From positions 56,557 to 120,556 of the forward strand of contig JAMCTK010000011.1 in the NCBI GenBank assembly GCA_023381035.1: 64,000 nucleotides of DNA, in the 5' to 3' direction. Below are positions 36,473-44,838 of this stretch, one piece after another. Made by a program: the position numbers and the translations under genes. Source of the stretch: Patescibacteria group bacterium (GTDB taxonomy: Bacteria; Patescibacteria; Microgenomatia; Levybacterales; UBA12049). Numbering within the stretch: position 1 is the stretch's first letter; each line of letters starts with the position of its first letter. The notes beneath the pieces were generated by a model. It did not search any database. It was not told where the DNA came from and saw only the letters and a list, made by a program, of their open reading frames with translations.

Positions 36473-39400
36473 ATGGCAAAACATGAATCAGTTTACTTAA
36501 AGCATCTAAGATTTAATCCTAAGCTTTCAAAATCCTTCATTCTAAAATATTTTATTAATTTAAGGCTCATAATCTTAATTACGACTGTTTTAATCTTTGC
36601 CGGAGTTTATAGCCTAATGAATCTTCCTCGAAATCTCAACCCAGAGATTAAAATCCCAATTGTAATAATATCTACTGTCTTACCTGGTGCAAACCCAGCA
36701 GACATGGAGTCTCTTATTACAATGCCGATTGAGGATGCAGTAAGAGGAATTCCTAATATTGATAAGACAACTTCAACTTCTAGAGAATCTGTTTCCATTA
36801 CAACTATTCAATTCAAATCAGGAATAGATGCAGATAAAGCTAAAACAGACGTACAGTCAGCAGTAGATGCTGTTACGGACTTGCCTTCTGATGCACAAAA
36901 ACCTAATGTACAAAAACTGGATTTTGAAAATCAACCAATATGGACATTTAATTTGGTAGATAAGAACAATAACAAAGCTAACCTATTTAAGTTTGGTCAG
37001 CAACTTGGAAAAGATCTTGAAAATTTATCATCAATTAAGCAGGTAACAATAAATGGATTAGATGAAAAAGAAGTTCAAGTAATTATTAAACCGGAATCAG
37101 TAACTAATTATTCTATTAATCCACAATTGTTAATGGGGTCAATAAAATCTGCAATCAGTGCTTTCCCTTCAGGATCTGTTAAATCATCAAATTCAATTTT
37201 CTCTCTTTCTATTAATCAAACCGCCTTAACAGTAGACGATATTCGTAAGCTAAAAGTTAATCTTACGGGGGCATCCAGCAATGGTGCTCCAGCCCCCGTA
37301 TCTACGGTTTCCTTAGGAGATATTGCATACGTTGTGGAAAAATCAAAACCTGATCAGCCGCAATCATACCTTTCTGCCGATGGAAAGATATATTCTTCAC
37401 TTACTGTAAATGTATTCAGATCAAGCAATGTGAACATTGATAAGGCTAATAAAGATGCGCAAGAGCTTGTAAAAAAATCTCTCAAAGCGTCTGGGGGTAA
37501 ATATAAAATCTACACAGCACTTAATACTTCGGATTTAATAGATGATCAATTTAATGAACTTGGAAAAGATTTATCTATTACAATTGGACTTGTTTCTTTA
37601 CTTCTGCTTCTATTTTTGGGAGTTAGGCAGGCACTTGTAGCATTATTTGCTACTCCGATGACTTTTTTAATAACTTTTATTGTAATGCATATTACAGGCA
37701 TTGCATTATCCTTTATTGCAACTTTTTCACTTCTCTTGTCTTTAGGTCTATTGGTCGACGATACGATTGTTGTTATCTCGGCAATGACGGCTTACCATAG
37801 ATCAGGAAAGTTCACTCCACTTCAAACAGCTCTTCTTGTATGGAAAGATTTTTTAATAGCTATTCTTACAACAACGATCACCACTGTTTTTGCATTTGTG
37901 CCCCTGTTATTAGCAAGCGGAATCATCGGAGAATTTATAAAACCAATTCCAATTGTTGTTTCGGCAACTTTACTCGGATCATTTTTCGTAGCAATGTTTT
38001 TAATTATGCCCTTTATAATTTTTCTTTTAAAGCCATCAATTCCACATAGAGTAAAGATTTTAATCCAAATCCTAATGTTCTTGTTAATAATCGGTTTGTT
38101 TGTTTTTATTTTGCCAAAAAACCAAATTCTAATTTTAGAAATTATTTTATTTGCAATTCTAATGTACGTTTCCTACAAAATTAGAAAAAACATTGCTGAT
38201 AAAACAATAAAACGGTTAGCAAAGTTTAAAAAATATAGAAAATATTTGAGTTCAGGACTCATCAGCTTCAATTTCTTAGAGGCTTACTACACAAGGGCAA
38301 TGGTACGAATTCTAAATTCTGCTTCTGCAAGAAAAAAAATCATAATTATGGTTGCAATTTTTTCGTTATTTTCTTACCTTTTAGTTCCATTTGGGTTTGT
38401 AAAAAGTGAATTTTTCCCTAAAACAGAAGAAGATTTTCTATATGTATCCGGAGAACTTCCTTCAGGAACTAACTTGGTAAAAGCCAAGGAAGAATCAATG
38501 AAGGTTTTTGAATTATTAAAAAATACTCCCGGAATAAAATTCATTACACTTCAACAAAACACAGGATTTAATTCCATGAGCGGAATAGCAGGAACATCTT
38601 CTAATAATTTTCTTTACACGTTAATCCTTGTTGATAAAAAAGAAAGGAAAATTAGTTCAATAGAGATTGCTGATTATTTAAGGAACAATACTAACACTTA
38701 TACTGCAGGAAAACTATCGGTAATCGAATTATCAAGTGGTCCTCCGGCAGGAGCTGATTTGCAAATGAACTTATATGGTCCTGACTTTGCGGTTTTAGAT
38801 TCCTATGCAACCAAAATTGAAGACTATCTTAAAAAACAGCAGGGGATTACTAATGTTGACAGAAGTGTCAAGTCAGGAACAAGCAAATTGGTCTTTGTCC
38901 CGGACGAGCAGAAAATATCTCAAGCTGGTTTATCAAAAGATTTAGTTGGATTTTGGTTAAGGTTATTTGCAAGTGGATTTAAGGCAAGTTCAATAAAGCT
39001 TGACCCGGAGCTGGAAAAAAGCGAAGACATAACAATCAGGCTTTCAACTAGCACTCAAAACGTAGAAGACATAAGTTCAATAAATATTCCAAACTCATCG
39101 GGAGGAAGCATTCCTCTTACATCTCTTGGTACGTTTAAGCTATCAACAAATCCTACTGTAATCACAAGACTTGATGGTAAAAGAGTCCAAACAGTATCTG
39201 CAGGTGTCGCGAGAGGATACAACATTGCCCAGAAAAACCAACAATTGGAAAATTTTGCAAAAGATTTAAATTTACCTGCAGATTATTCGTGGGGAACAGG
39301 GGGAGTAAACGAAGAAAATGCAAAATCAGTTCAGTCTATTCTTATTGCTATGATTCTGTCATTTATTCTAATTCTATCCACCATGGTTCTTCAATTTAAT

Positions 39401-39829
39401 TCGTTTAGGAGAGCGTTGATAGTTTTAGCGGTTATTCCTCTTTCTATTTCAGGAGTGTTTATCATTTTCGGACTTACCCAAACTCCTCTTTCATTTCCTG
39501 CTCTAATTGGAATTCTTGCATTGTTTGGAATCGTTGTAAAAAATTCAATTCTTGTTGTTGATAAAATATTAATTAACATAGATTCAGGACTGAAATTTAA
39601 AGAGTCAATTATTGATGGGGCTTCCAGCAGATTGGAACCGATTGCCTTAACCTCTCTAGCGGCAATCTTGGGTTTATTGCCGATCACTCTTTCTAATGCA
39701 TTGTGGCGTGGATTAGGAGGAGCAATTATTGCCGGACTAACTTTTTCAGGAACAATAATGCTCTTTTTTATTCCGGTTGTTTACTACATGATCTATAATC
39801 CAAAAAGATCTTTAAACAGGAAAAAGTAA
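36473..39829 (+). CDS. RND-family efflux transporter (AcrB/HAE1-like)
   Basis: This is a proton-driven pump of 1118 aa. The order is TM1, porter domain, TM2-6 (including GLLVDDTIVVI, where the paired Asp residues of TM4 sit), a second porter domain and TM8-12. Compared with AcrB there is extra sequence at about residues 525-570 that reads as two additional hydrophobic helices between TM6 and TM7. No outer-membrane factor is encoded nearby. Confidence 0.92.
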   Translation: MAKHESVYLKHLRFNPKLSKSFILKYFINLRLIILITTVLIFAGVYSLMNLPRNLNPEIKIPIVIISTVLPGANPADMESLITMPIEDAVRGIPNIDKTTSTSRESVSITTIQFKSGIDADKAKTDVQSAVDAVTDLPSDAQKPNVQKLDFENQPIWTFNLVDKNNNKANLFKFGQQLGKDLENLSSIKQVTINGLDEKEVQVIIKPESVTNYSINPQLLMGSIKSAISAFPSGSVKSSNSIFSLSINQTALTVDDIRKLKVNLTGASSNGAPAPVSTVSLGDIAYVVEKSKPDQPQSYLSADGKIYSSLTVNVFRSSNVNIDKANKDAQELVKKSLKASGGKYKIYTALNTSDLIDDQFNELGKDLSITIGLVSLLLLLFLGVRQALVALFATPMTFLITFIVMHITGIALSFIATFSLLLSLGLLVDDTIVVISAMTAYHRSGKFTPLQTALLVWKDFLIAILTTTITTVFAFVPLLLASGIIGEFIKPIPIVVSATLLGSFFVAMFLIMPFIIFLLKPSIPHRVKILIQILMFLLIIGLFVFILPKNQILILEIILFAILMYVSYKIRKNIADKTIKRLAKFKKYRKYLSSGLISFNFLEAYYTRAMVRILNSASARKKIIIMVAIFSLFSYLLVPFGFVKSEFFPKTEEDFLYVSGELPSGTNLVKAKEESMKVFELLKNTPGIKFITLQQNTGFNSMSGIAGTSSNNFLYTLILVDKKERKISSIEIADYLRNNTNTYTAGKLSVIELSSGPPAGADLQMNLYGPDFAVLDSYATKIEDYLKKQQGITNVDRSVKSGTSKLVFVPDEQKISQAGLSKDLVGFWLRLFASGFKASSIKLDPELEKSEDITIRLSTSTQNVEDISSINIPNSSGGSIPLTSLGTFKLSTNPTVITRLDGKRVQTVSAGVARGYNIAQKNQQLENFAKDLNLPADYSWGTGGVNEENAKSVQSILIAMILSFILILSTMVLQFNSFRRALIVLAVIPLSISGVFIIFGLTQTPLSFPALIGILALFGIVVKNSILVVDKILINIDSGLKFKESIIDGASSRLEPIALTSLAAILGLLPITLSNALWRGLGGAIIAGLTFSGTIMLFFIPVVYYMIYNPKRSLNRKK

Positions 39830-39859
39830 TCACCTAATAACTTATTAAGATTTGATTGA

Positions 39860-39865
39860 TATAAT
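39860..39865 (+). promoter_or_regulatory. dus -10 box (leaderless type)
   Basis: TATAAT ends six bases before the dus ATG. No good -35 is visible at the usual spacing. Confidence 0.5.
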
Positions 39866-39871
39866 ATTTTT

Positions 39872-40840
39872 ATGCTCAATTTTTGGCAGAGTCTTCCTAA
39901 TCCCTTTACTGTTCTAGCACCAATGGATGGAGTAACAGATTATGTTTTTCGTCAAATGGTTTTGAAATTAGGCCGTCCAGACATATTTTTTACTGAATTT
40001 ACTCCGGTTGACGGAATTCTTTCCAAAGGGGAATCTCATGTCATAAATAATCTTAAATTTAGCAAAAAAGAACAGCCTGTTGTTGCTCAGTTGTGGGGAC
40101 ACGATCCCAAGCACTTTCATGATGCTGCTAAGATTGTTAGCTCAATGGGGTTTGCCGGTATAGATATAAATATGGGTTGTCCAGATAAAGCCACAATTAA
40201 ATACGGTGCATGTGCTGCTTTGATTAATAATCCTAAATTAGCAGAGAAAATTATTCAGGCAACAAGAGAGGGAGCAAAGGATCTACCAATAAGTGTAAAA
40301 ACAAGAATTGGTTTTAACGATGAGGTTATAGATACATGGTTTACCTTTCTTCTTAAGCAAAACCTTTCTGCATTGACTGTTCATTTAAGAACAGCTGAAG
40401 AAATGTCTCGTCCCTCTGCGCATTGGGAGCTTATACCTAAAATTTTGAAATTAAGGGATAAGATTTCTCCCAAGACGTTAATTATTGGAAACGGAGATCT
40501 ATTCACGCTTAATGATGTAAAAAAAGCTCATGATGTATATAAAGCTGATGGATACATGATTGGAAGAGGCATCTTATCTAATCCCTGGATGTTTAATAAT
40601 TCTGTTAATCCGGGAGAAATTTCTGTTAAAACTAAGCTTGAAACCTATTTAGAACATGTTCGCTTATATAATAAGACCTGGGGAAAGAACAAGAACAGTG
40701 CGATTGTGCGAAAATTTTGCAAAGCATATATTCATGGATTTCCTGACGCATCAAACATGAGAGAAAAACTAGTTGCAACAAAAAACATTGATGAACTTGA
40801 AACGACACTCATAAAACTTAGAGACAATCTTCGTATATAG
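39872..40840 (+). CDS. dus: tRNA-dihydrouridine synthase
   Basis: This flavoenzyme reduces uridines in the tRNA D-loop. It has 322 aa. APMDGVTDYVFR is at the start, INMGCPDKATIKYGACAAL carries the catalytic Cys region, and SVKTRIGF and GYMIGRGILSNPW bind FMN. It is a full-length TIM barrel followed by a shortened helical domain. Confidence 0.94.
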   Translation: MLNFWQSLPNPFTVLAPMDGVTDYVFRQMVLKLGRPDIFFTEFTPVDGILSKGESHVINNLKFSKKEQPVVAQLWGHDPKHFHDAAKIVSSMGFAGIDINMGCPDKATIKYGACAALINNPKLAEKIIQATREGAKDLPISVKTRIGFNDEVIDTWFTFLLKQNLSALTVHLRTAEEMSRPSAHWELIPKILKLRDKISPKTLIIGNGDLFTLNDVKKAHDVYKADGYMIGRGILSNPWMFNNSVNPGEISVKTKLETYLEHVRLYNKTWGKNKNSAIVRKFCKAYIHGFPDASNMREKLVATKNIDELETTLIKLRDNLRI

Positions 40841-40885
40841 TTTTGCATCTATAAATTGTTTTAAAAAGATGTTATCCTGGATGCT

Positions 40886-41419
40886 ATGGAAGAAAATACC
40901 AGATGTCCTAAATGCGGATCTGAGCTAGGGGAAGTTGTCGAAACTGCGAGTGGAAAAAAGCTGCAACGATGTTCATCTGGATCATGGAATAAGGAAACAA
41001 GAACAACAGAAGGCTGTGATTACGTTAAGTGGTTACCATTTGAGCCCAAACAGCTTGATGAAAAATGTCCTAAATGCGGATCACATTTAGTAATTCAATT
41101 TACCAGATTTGGCAAAAAAATGAAGAAATGCTCAGCTGGAGGTTGGGATAAAGAAACAAAAAAAGCAACTGGATGTGACTTTATTGAATGGATAAATGGT
41201 ACAACAGAGCAACTCGAAGAGGAATGTCCACAATGCAGCAAACCATTAGTGCTTTTTACAACTGTAAGTGGGAAGAGCATGAAAAAATGTTCAACAGCAG
41301 GATGGGACAGAGAAGCAAAGAAAGCAACAGGCTGTCCTTATATTGAATGGCAAAAAACAAGTTATAAAAAAGCAGAAGACACAGGTGAAGAATTTCTTCC
41401 ACCACCTCCGCAGGAGTAA
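40886..41419 (+). CDS. Protein of three tandem four-Cys zinc ribbons
   Basis: This 177 aa protein is built almost entirely from three repeats of about 50 residues (near 6-51, 58-104, 111-156). Each has CPxC, then KKxxCS, then TxGCxYxxW or GCDFIEW. The pattern resembles the zinc-finger repeats at the C-terminus of bacterial topoisomerase I, here without the topoisomerase. Nucleic-acid binding is a reasonable inference. The tail is Pro-rich. Confidence 0.75.
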   Translation: MEENTRCPKCGSELGEVVETASGKKLQRCSSGSWNKETRTTEGCDYVKWLPFEPKQLDEKCPKCGSHLVIQFTRFGKKMKKCSAGGWDKETKKATGCDFIEWINGTTEQLEEECPQCSKPLVLFTTVSGKSMKKCSTAGWDREAKKATGCPYIEWQKTSYKKAEDTGEEFLPPPPQE

Positions 41420-41458
41420 AAATCCCAAAACTTATTTATCTATGTTAAATTTTGGCCG

Positions 41459-41487
41459 CAAAAAAACCTCATTTCTGAGGTCTTTTC
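41459..41487. terminator. Bidirectional intrinsic terminator
   Basis: A six-base stem (ACCTCA/TGAGGT) with a four-base loop. On the minus strand it is followed by seven Ts, and on the plus strand by CTTTTC. It would end the putative RNA and, more weakly, the zinc-ribbon gene. Confidence 0.65.
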
Positions 41488-41598
41488 GGGGCGGCTTTCT
41501 TGCGAAAGCTTCCTGCCTATGATACTTGCGTATCGTTGGTATTAACCATAGTACTTGAATTAAATCATAGAGTCAAGATGACGATGTATATCAAAAGG
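41459..41598 (-). ncRNA. Putative small structured RNA (about 140 nt)
   Basis: On the minus strand a promoter TTGGCT (41628-41633), 17 bases, TATAAA (41605-41610) is followed by three hairpins and a T-run. The hairpins are GATAC-GCAA-GTATC (41521-41534), GCTTTC-GCAA-GAAAGC (41494-41509) and ACCTCA-GAAA-TGAGGT (41466-41481), the last followed by seven Ts. All three loops are GNRA only on this strand. CTATGAT and ATCATAG (41564-41570 and 41517-41523) can pair at long range. No ORF is present. It matches no RNA family I recognise. Confidence 0.55.
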
Positions 41599-41639
41599 GG
41601 GCAATTTATACTTTCTATAACACGTTAAGCCAAAAAAAA

Positions 41640-41667
41640 TTGCGAAAAACAACTTGAATGATACAAT
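41640..41667 (+). promoter_or_regulatory. Promoter of the 74 aa membrane protein
   Basis: TTGCGA at 41640-41645, a 16-base spacer and TACAAT at 41662-41667, 15 bases before the ATG. It is back to back with the minus-strand RNA promoter. Confidence 0.5.
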
Positions 41668-41682
41668 TATAAGAAAACAAAT

Positions 41683-41907
41683 ATGCTTGCAACACTTGCG
41701 TATTATCCGATACTAGGCTTCCCATTAATTTTTTATCTTGGAATTTTGACTTACATCTCCTTCTTGTTCACTGCTTCGGTTGGATATTTTTATTTTACTG
41801 GAAGACCAATTCTCCCTTTTAAATGGCATCCAAGAATGGCAGTAATTTCATTAATCTTGGGTTTAATTCATGGAGCACTTGCGGCTTCAGCATATTTTAA
41901 CTACTAA
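41683..41907 (+). CDS. Small membrane protein, 74 aa
   Basis: I do not recognise a family. The protein has two hydrophobic segments (about residues 10-37 and 50-70) separated by a short basic loop (FKWHPRM). It ends in SAYFNY. A clear promoter and lack of overlap support it as a real gene. Confidence 0.6.
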   Translation: MLATLAYYPILGFPLIFYLGILTYISFLFTASVGYFYFTGRPILPFKWHPRMAVISLILGLIHGALAASAYFNY

Positions 41908-41967
41908 CATTTATTAAGTATAAGTAGGGGGAATAAAAGATCGTGATCGTAATGGGCAGAACCGAAG

Positions 41968-42039
41968 TGAGCCGGACAGGATTCGAACCTGTGACCAAGA
42001 GCTTAAAAGGCTCCTGCTCTACCGCTGAGCTACCGGCCC
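41968..42039 (-). tRNA. tRNA-Lys (anticodon TTT)
   Basis: On the minus strand GGGCCGG pairs with CCGGCTC (one G-U). The anticodon arm is GGAGC-CTTTTAA-GCTCT with TTT in the loop, and the T-arm has GGTTCGAATCC. The discriminator is A, and CCA is not encoded. Confidence 0.97.
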
Positions 42040-42078
42040 AAGAAATACAAACTTTATTATATCAATTTATGCCTCAAC

Positions 42079-42107
42079 TTGACAAGCAAGTTAATAAATA
42101 CTATATA
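42079..42107 (+). promoter_or_regulatory. Promoter of the MscS-like gene
   Basis: Perfect TTGACA at 42079-42084, a 17-base spacer and TATATA at 42102-42107. The -10 region contains CTATATATGG, which also occurs in the island operators described below. Confidence 0.7.
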
Positions 42108-42153
42108 TGGAAATATAGGACTAATAGAGACTTAGAAGAAAGGAGGTGAAAAT

Positions 42154-42816
42154 ATGATAAACATAGGTGAAACACTTAAGACCTCCATCATGAATGCTCT
42201 TGATGCTCTGGGAGGTTTTATCCCAAACTTCGTTGCTGGACTTATTATTCTTTTAATTGGAATTATCGTTGCTTCTCTTTTAAAGCAAGCTGTTTTGAGT
42301 ATTCTTAAAGCTTTAAAATTGGAAGCTTTCCTTAAAAGATATGGAGTGCCCGAACTTAAGGACGAATACAGCTGGTCTAATATCTTAGCAGAGATAGTCC
42401 GCTGGTTTGTAATTATTGTTTTCTTAATTCCAACAGCAGATGTATGGGGTCTTCCAAGAGTTACAACAATTCTTAACGAATTCCTTCTATACTTACCAAA
42501 CGTTTTTGTTGCTGCAATTATTGCAATGGTAGGATTTGTTTTTGCAAGGCTTGCACATGATGTCGTTATGGCATCAATGAAACAAGTTGATGTAAAAACT
42601 GCCGCCACAATAGCAACTGTAACAAAATGGGCGGTTGGAATCTTTGTGATCTTAGCAGTCTTAACTCAATTAGGAGTAGCTGCCGATCTTATAAGGATTC
42701 TATTTACAGGCGTAGTTGCAATGTTTGCAATTGCCGGAGGAATAGCTTTTGGTCTTGGAGGCCAATCAGCTGCAAAGGATTCAGTTGAAAATGTCAGAAA
42801 AAAGCTCAGGCAATAA
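42154..42816 (+). CDS. MscS-like small-conductance channel TM protein
   Basis: This 220 aa protein has five or six hydrophobic segments. The motif GGIAFGLGGQSAAKD near the C-terminus resembles the pore-lining TM3 of MscS channels. The family's cytoplasmic beta domain is missing, as in proteins of the conserved TM-helix repeat family. It has a very strong ribosome-binding site, AAAGGAGGTGAAA. Confidence 0.8.
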   Translation: MINIGETLKTSIMNALDALGGFIPNFVAGLIILLIGIIVASLLKQAVLSILKALKLEAFLKRYGVPELKDEYSWSNILAEIVRWFVIIVFLIPTADVWGLPRVTTILNEFLLYLPNVFVAAIIAMVGFVFARLAHDVVMASMKQVDVKTAATIATVTKWAVGIFVILAVLTQLGVAADLIRILFTGVVAMFAIAGGIAFGLGGQSAAKDSVENVRKKLRQ

Positions 42817-42848
42817 TTGCCTTAAAGCTATTTTTTAGATATAATAAG

Positions 42849-42878
42849 GGAGCGTACGAAAGTACGTTCCTTTATTTT
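42849..42878 (+). terminator. Intrinsic terminator after the MscS-like gene
   Basis: GGAGCGTAC-GAAA-GTACGTTCC is a nine-base stem with one G-U pair and a GAAA loop, followed by TTTATTTT. A TTGCCT-17-TATAAT promoter-like pair (42817-42845) immediately precedes it and could serve tRNA-Glu. Confidence 0.75.
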
Positions 42879-42883
42879 CGCTA

Positions 42884-42957
42884 GCCCCGTTCGTCTAGCG
42901 GCCTAGGACACCTGGTTTTCAGCCAGGGAATCAGGGGTTCGATTCCCCTACGGGGTA
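42884..42957 (+). tRNA. tRNA-Glu (anticodon TTC), integration target
   Basis: The anticodon arm is CCTGG-TTTTCAG-CCAGG with TTC, and the T-arm is AGGGG-TTCGATT-CCCCT. The acceptor is GCCCCGT with ACGGGGT, leaving a G-U at pair 1-72 where G-C is normal. The discriminator is A, without encoded CCA. The last ten bases overlap the serine recombinase reading frame on the other strand. Confidence 0.95.
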
Positions 42958-44462
42958 CTCAACACAAAATCTTTGTTTTTTGAATCAAGAATAGCTTGGT
43001 ATTGCGGGCTAAACCTGCGGTTCGATAAGCCCTCATACTGCCAAGACAACCCACCGGGACATATCGAACCAAGAAGAACTCTGCGTATACCCGGCTTTGA
43101 ATCCAAGTAGGTTTGGCCTAAATCTTCAAATTTACTTTTCATAAACTTAGCAATTTCCTCATATGAGTATTTATCAAACAGCGTTGTACTTAGAAGTGTT
43201 TTCATATCTTTGATTTTATCCTTAATAATTGTCTTTTGCTTTATGAATTCGTCGTCCGAGTATGTGCCTTTAAGATTTTTCTCGATTAACGTTTGCAGTA
43301 ACTTGTCCTGTTCTTCAATTTCCTGTTTTGCGTTTTCTCTTTTTGTTTTAAGAAGTGTAATGCTTTTGTTAAATCTTAGCTTAAGGACAAAAAGAAATGT
43401 TTCTAATTGATTTTTCGTTGGCGAATTCTCCTGAAGAAAATTAATTAGTGAATCGTTAAGTACCTGTACTTTTATGGATGACGCACCGCATCTATTTTTA
43501 CAAATATAATATGCGTATTTTTTAGATCTTCCCTTACTCCATCCTCCGGATAAATTACCGCCACACTTTCCACATTTAATCGTTCCCCGAAGTGGGAAAT
43601 CGGGATTATCTTTAAGCCTTTTTGCGGGAGCTGTTCCGAAACGGCTTCGTCCATCAATAATTGCTTGGACCTTGTAAAACTGTTCCTCGGTTATCATTGC
43701 TTCATGTTGACCTCTAACCTCTTCCTTGTACGTGTTAGAAGTTAATATTCCCATATAAAATTTATTTCTAAATATTCCGTTAGCAGTTTGCGCTCTTAAT
43801 TTATGTTCTTTACCCGAAATACTAGTTCTTAGTCCCCATTTATTCATAATTTCCGCCATTTCTAATAAACTTTTTGTACCTGTTGCCATTAAATTCCAGG
43901 CTTTTTTCATTTTATCGAAAGAATCGCCGTCTTTTATCGCAAACCCATTTTTTATCACATAACCTACCGGCACTTTGGCGATGCAGAGCCCGGATAGAAA
44001 TCTTGCTCTTAATCCGTTTTTTGATCTTTCGCTTCTTACGTCATTATCCATTTGCGCAAACCCTGCCAGCATAGTCTCAATCAGTTTTTCCGTTGGGCTA
44101 TTTCCGGTCGGCTCTGTCGCAGAAATTAATGTTATTTCATATTCTGCCAGTTTTTTTCTAATCGCAAGATAGTCTGAGGTTTGTCTTGAAAGTCTATCCA
44201 GTCTATAAACAAACACTGCATCAACAATCTTTCGATTTTTTCGGCAAAACTCCAAAAGCTTAATTAAAATCGGTCTTCCGGTGATGGTTTTAGCGGATCG
44301 CCCTTCTTCTCTGAAAACCTCAAGAATTTCAAACTGTTTTCTTTGCGCTTCCCGTCGACAAATTTCCTCCTGGGTATCCAAAGAAAAATTTTCCACCTGC
44401 TCTTCAGAGGAAACCCTTAAATAAATAACCGCTTTTTTTGTTTCAAAAGTATCCTCAAGCAT
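42948..44462 (-). CDS. Large serine recombinase/integrase
   Basis: This site-specific recombinase is of the large serine type, 504 aa. The N-terminal resolvase domain has the catalytic Ser18 in YLRVSSEEQ and the motif YRLDRLSRQ. A recombinase domain follows, then a zinc ribbon (CGKCGG with a later CKNRC near residue 300), then a coiled-coil region (about 350-430). It ends inside the tRNA-Glu gene, as expected for an integrase next to its attachment site. It starts two bases after the 101 aa gene. Confidence 0.94.
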   Translation of the reverse strand: MLEDTFETKKAVIYLRVSSEEQVENFSLDTQEEICRREAQRKQFEILEVFREEGRSAKTITGRPILIKLLEFCRKNRKIVDAVFVYRLDRLSRQTSDYLAIRKKLAEYEITLISATEPTGNSPTEKLIETMLAGFAQMDNDVRSERSKNGLRARFLSGLCIAKVPVGYVIKNGFAIKDGDSFDKMKKAWNLMATGTKSLLEMAEIMNKWGLRTSISGKEHKLRAQTANGIFRNKFYMGILTSNTYKEEVRGQHEAMITEEQFYKVQAIIDGRSRFGTAPAKRLKDNPDFPLRGTIKCGKCGGNLSGGWSKGRSKKYAYYICKNRCGASSIKVQVLNDSLINFLQENSPTKNQLETFLFVLKLRFNKSITLLKTKRENAKQEIEEQDKLLQTLIEKNLKGTYSDDEFIKQKTIIKDKIKDMKTLLSTTLFDKYSYEEIAKFMKSKFEDLGQTYLDSKPGIRRVLLGSICPGGLSWQYEGLSNRRFSPQYQAILDSKNKDFVLSTP

Positions 44463-44464
44463 AA

Positions 44465-44770
44465 TTAAAAAGAATGTATTATTTCTTTAACTGTTTTATT
44501 GTTAAAGATTTTTCTCTCATATTCTTCCAACCAATTATCAATAAGATATTCAAATGCGGAAACAAGAGTTTTTGTATCCTCAAGGGAGTATTTTTCACCT
44601 AGAATTTTCTTTACTTCCAAAACAGTTTTATTTTCATAAGTTTGTTTCGGAAACATTTGATTAAGGACGTTAATTAAGTCATTGGACTTTGTGAATTTAC
44701 TTATATCAAAACGGGAATTGTCTACTTTGGAAGGATTGTTATTTGTGGAGGATAAAGTAGTAGTTTTCAT
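44465..44770 (-). CDS. Hypothetical protein, 101 aa, co-transcribed with the recombinase
   Basis: I do not recognise a family. It is a small, charged, probably helical protein with a Ser/Asn-rich start. It lies two bases before the recombinase gene under one regulated promoter, so a directionality factor or accessory protein is a possible role. That is inference from position only. Confidence 0.6.
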   Translation of the reverse strand: MKTTTLSSTNNNPSKVDNSRFDISKFTKSNDLINVLNQMFPKQTYENKTVLEVKKILGEKYSLEDTKTLVSAFEYLIDNWLEEYERKIFNNKTVKEIIHSF

Positions 44771-44791
44771 AACCTAAAATATTAATTATTT

Positions 44792-44811
44792 GCTGTCCAT
44801 ATATAGACAGT
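44792..44811. promoter_or_regulatory. Palindromic operator at the recombinase promoter
   Basis: CTGTCCATATATAGACAG (44793-44810) is palindromic at 16 of 18 positions. It overlaps and follows the -10 box of the minus-strand promoter. Sixteen of 20 bases match the site over the XRE gene start at 55369-55388 in the same orientation relative to -10. Confidence 0.65.
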
Positions 44812-44838
44812 ATATATCAAAACTGAATAGCTTGTCAA
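44808..44838 (-). promoter_or_regulatory. Promoter of the 101 aa-recombinase operon
   Basis: On the minus strand a perfect TTGACA, an 18-base spacer and TATACT, with the operator starting inside the -10. The leader is about 30 bases. Confidence 0.7.

Noticed and set aside
42132..42608. 158 aa minus-strand ORF opposite the MscS-like gene
   Set aside because: It is antisense to a gene with clear membrane-channel features and a strong ribosome-binding site, and its translation resembles no family.
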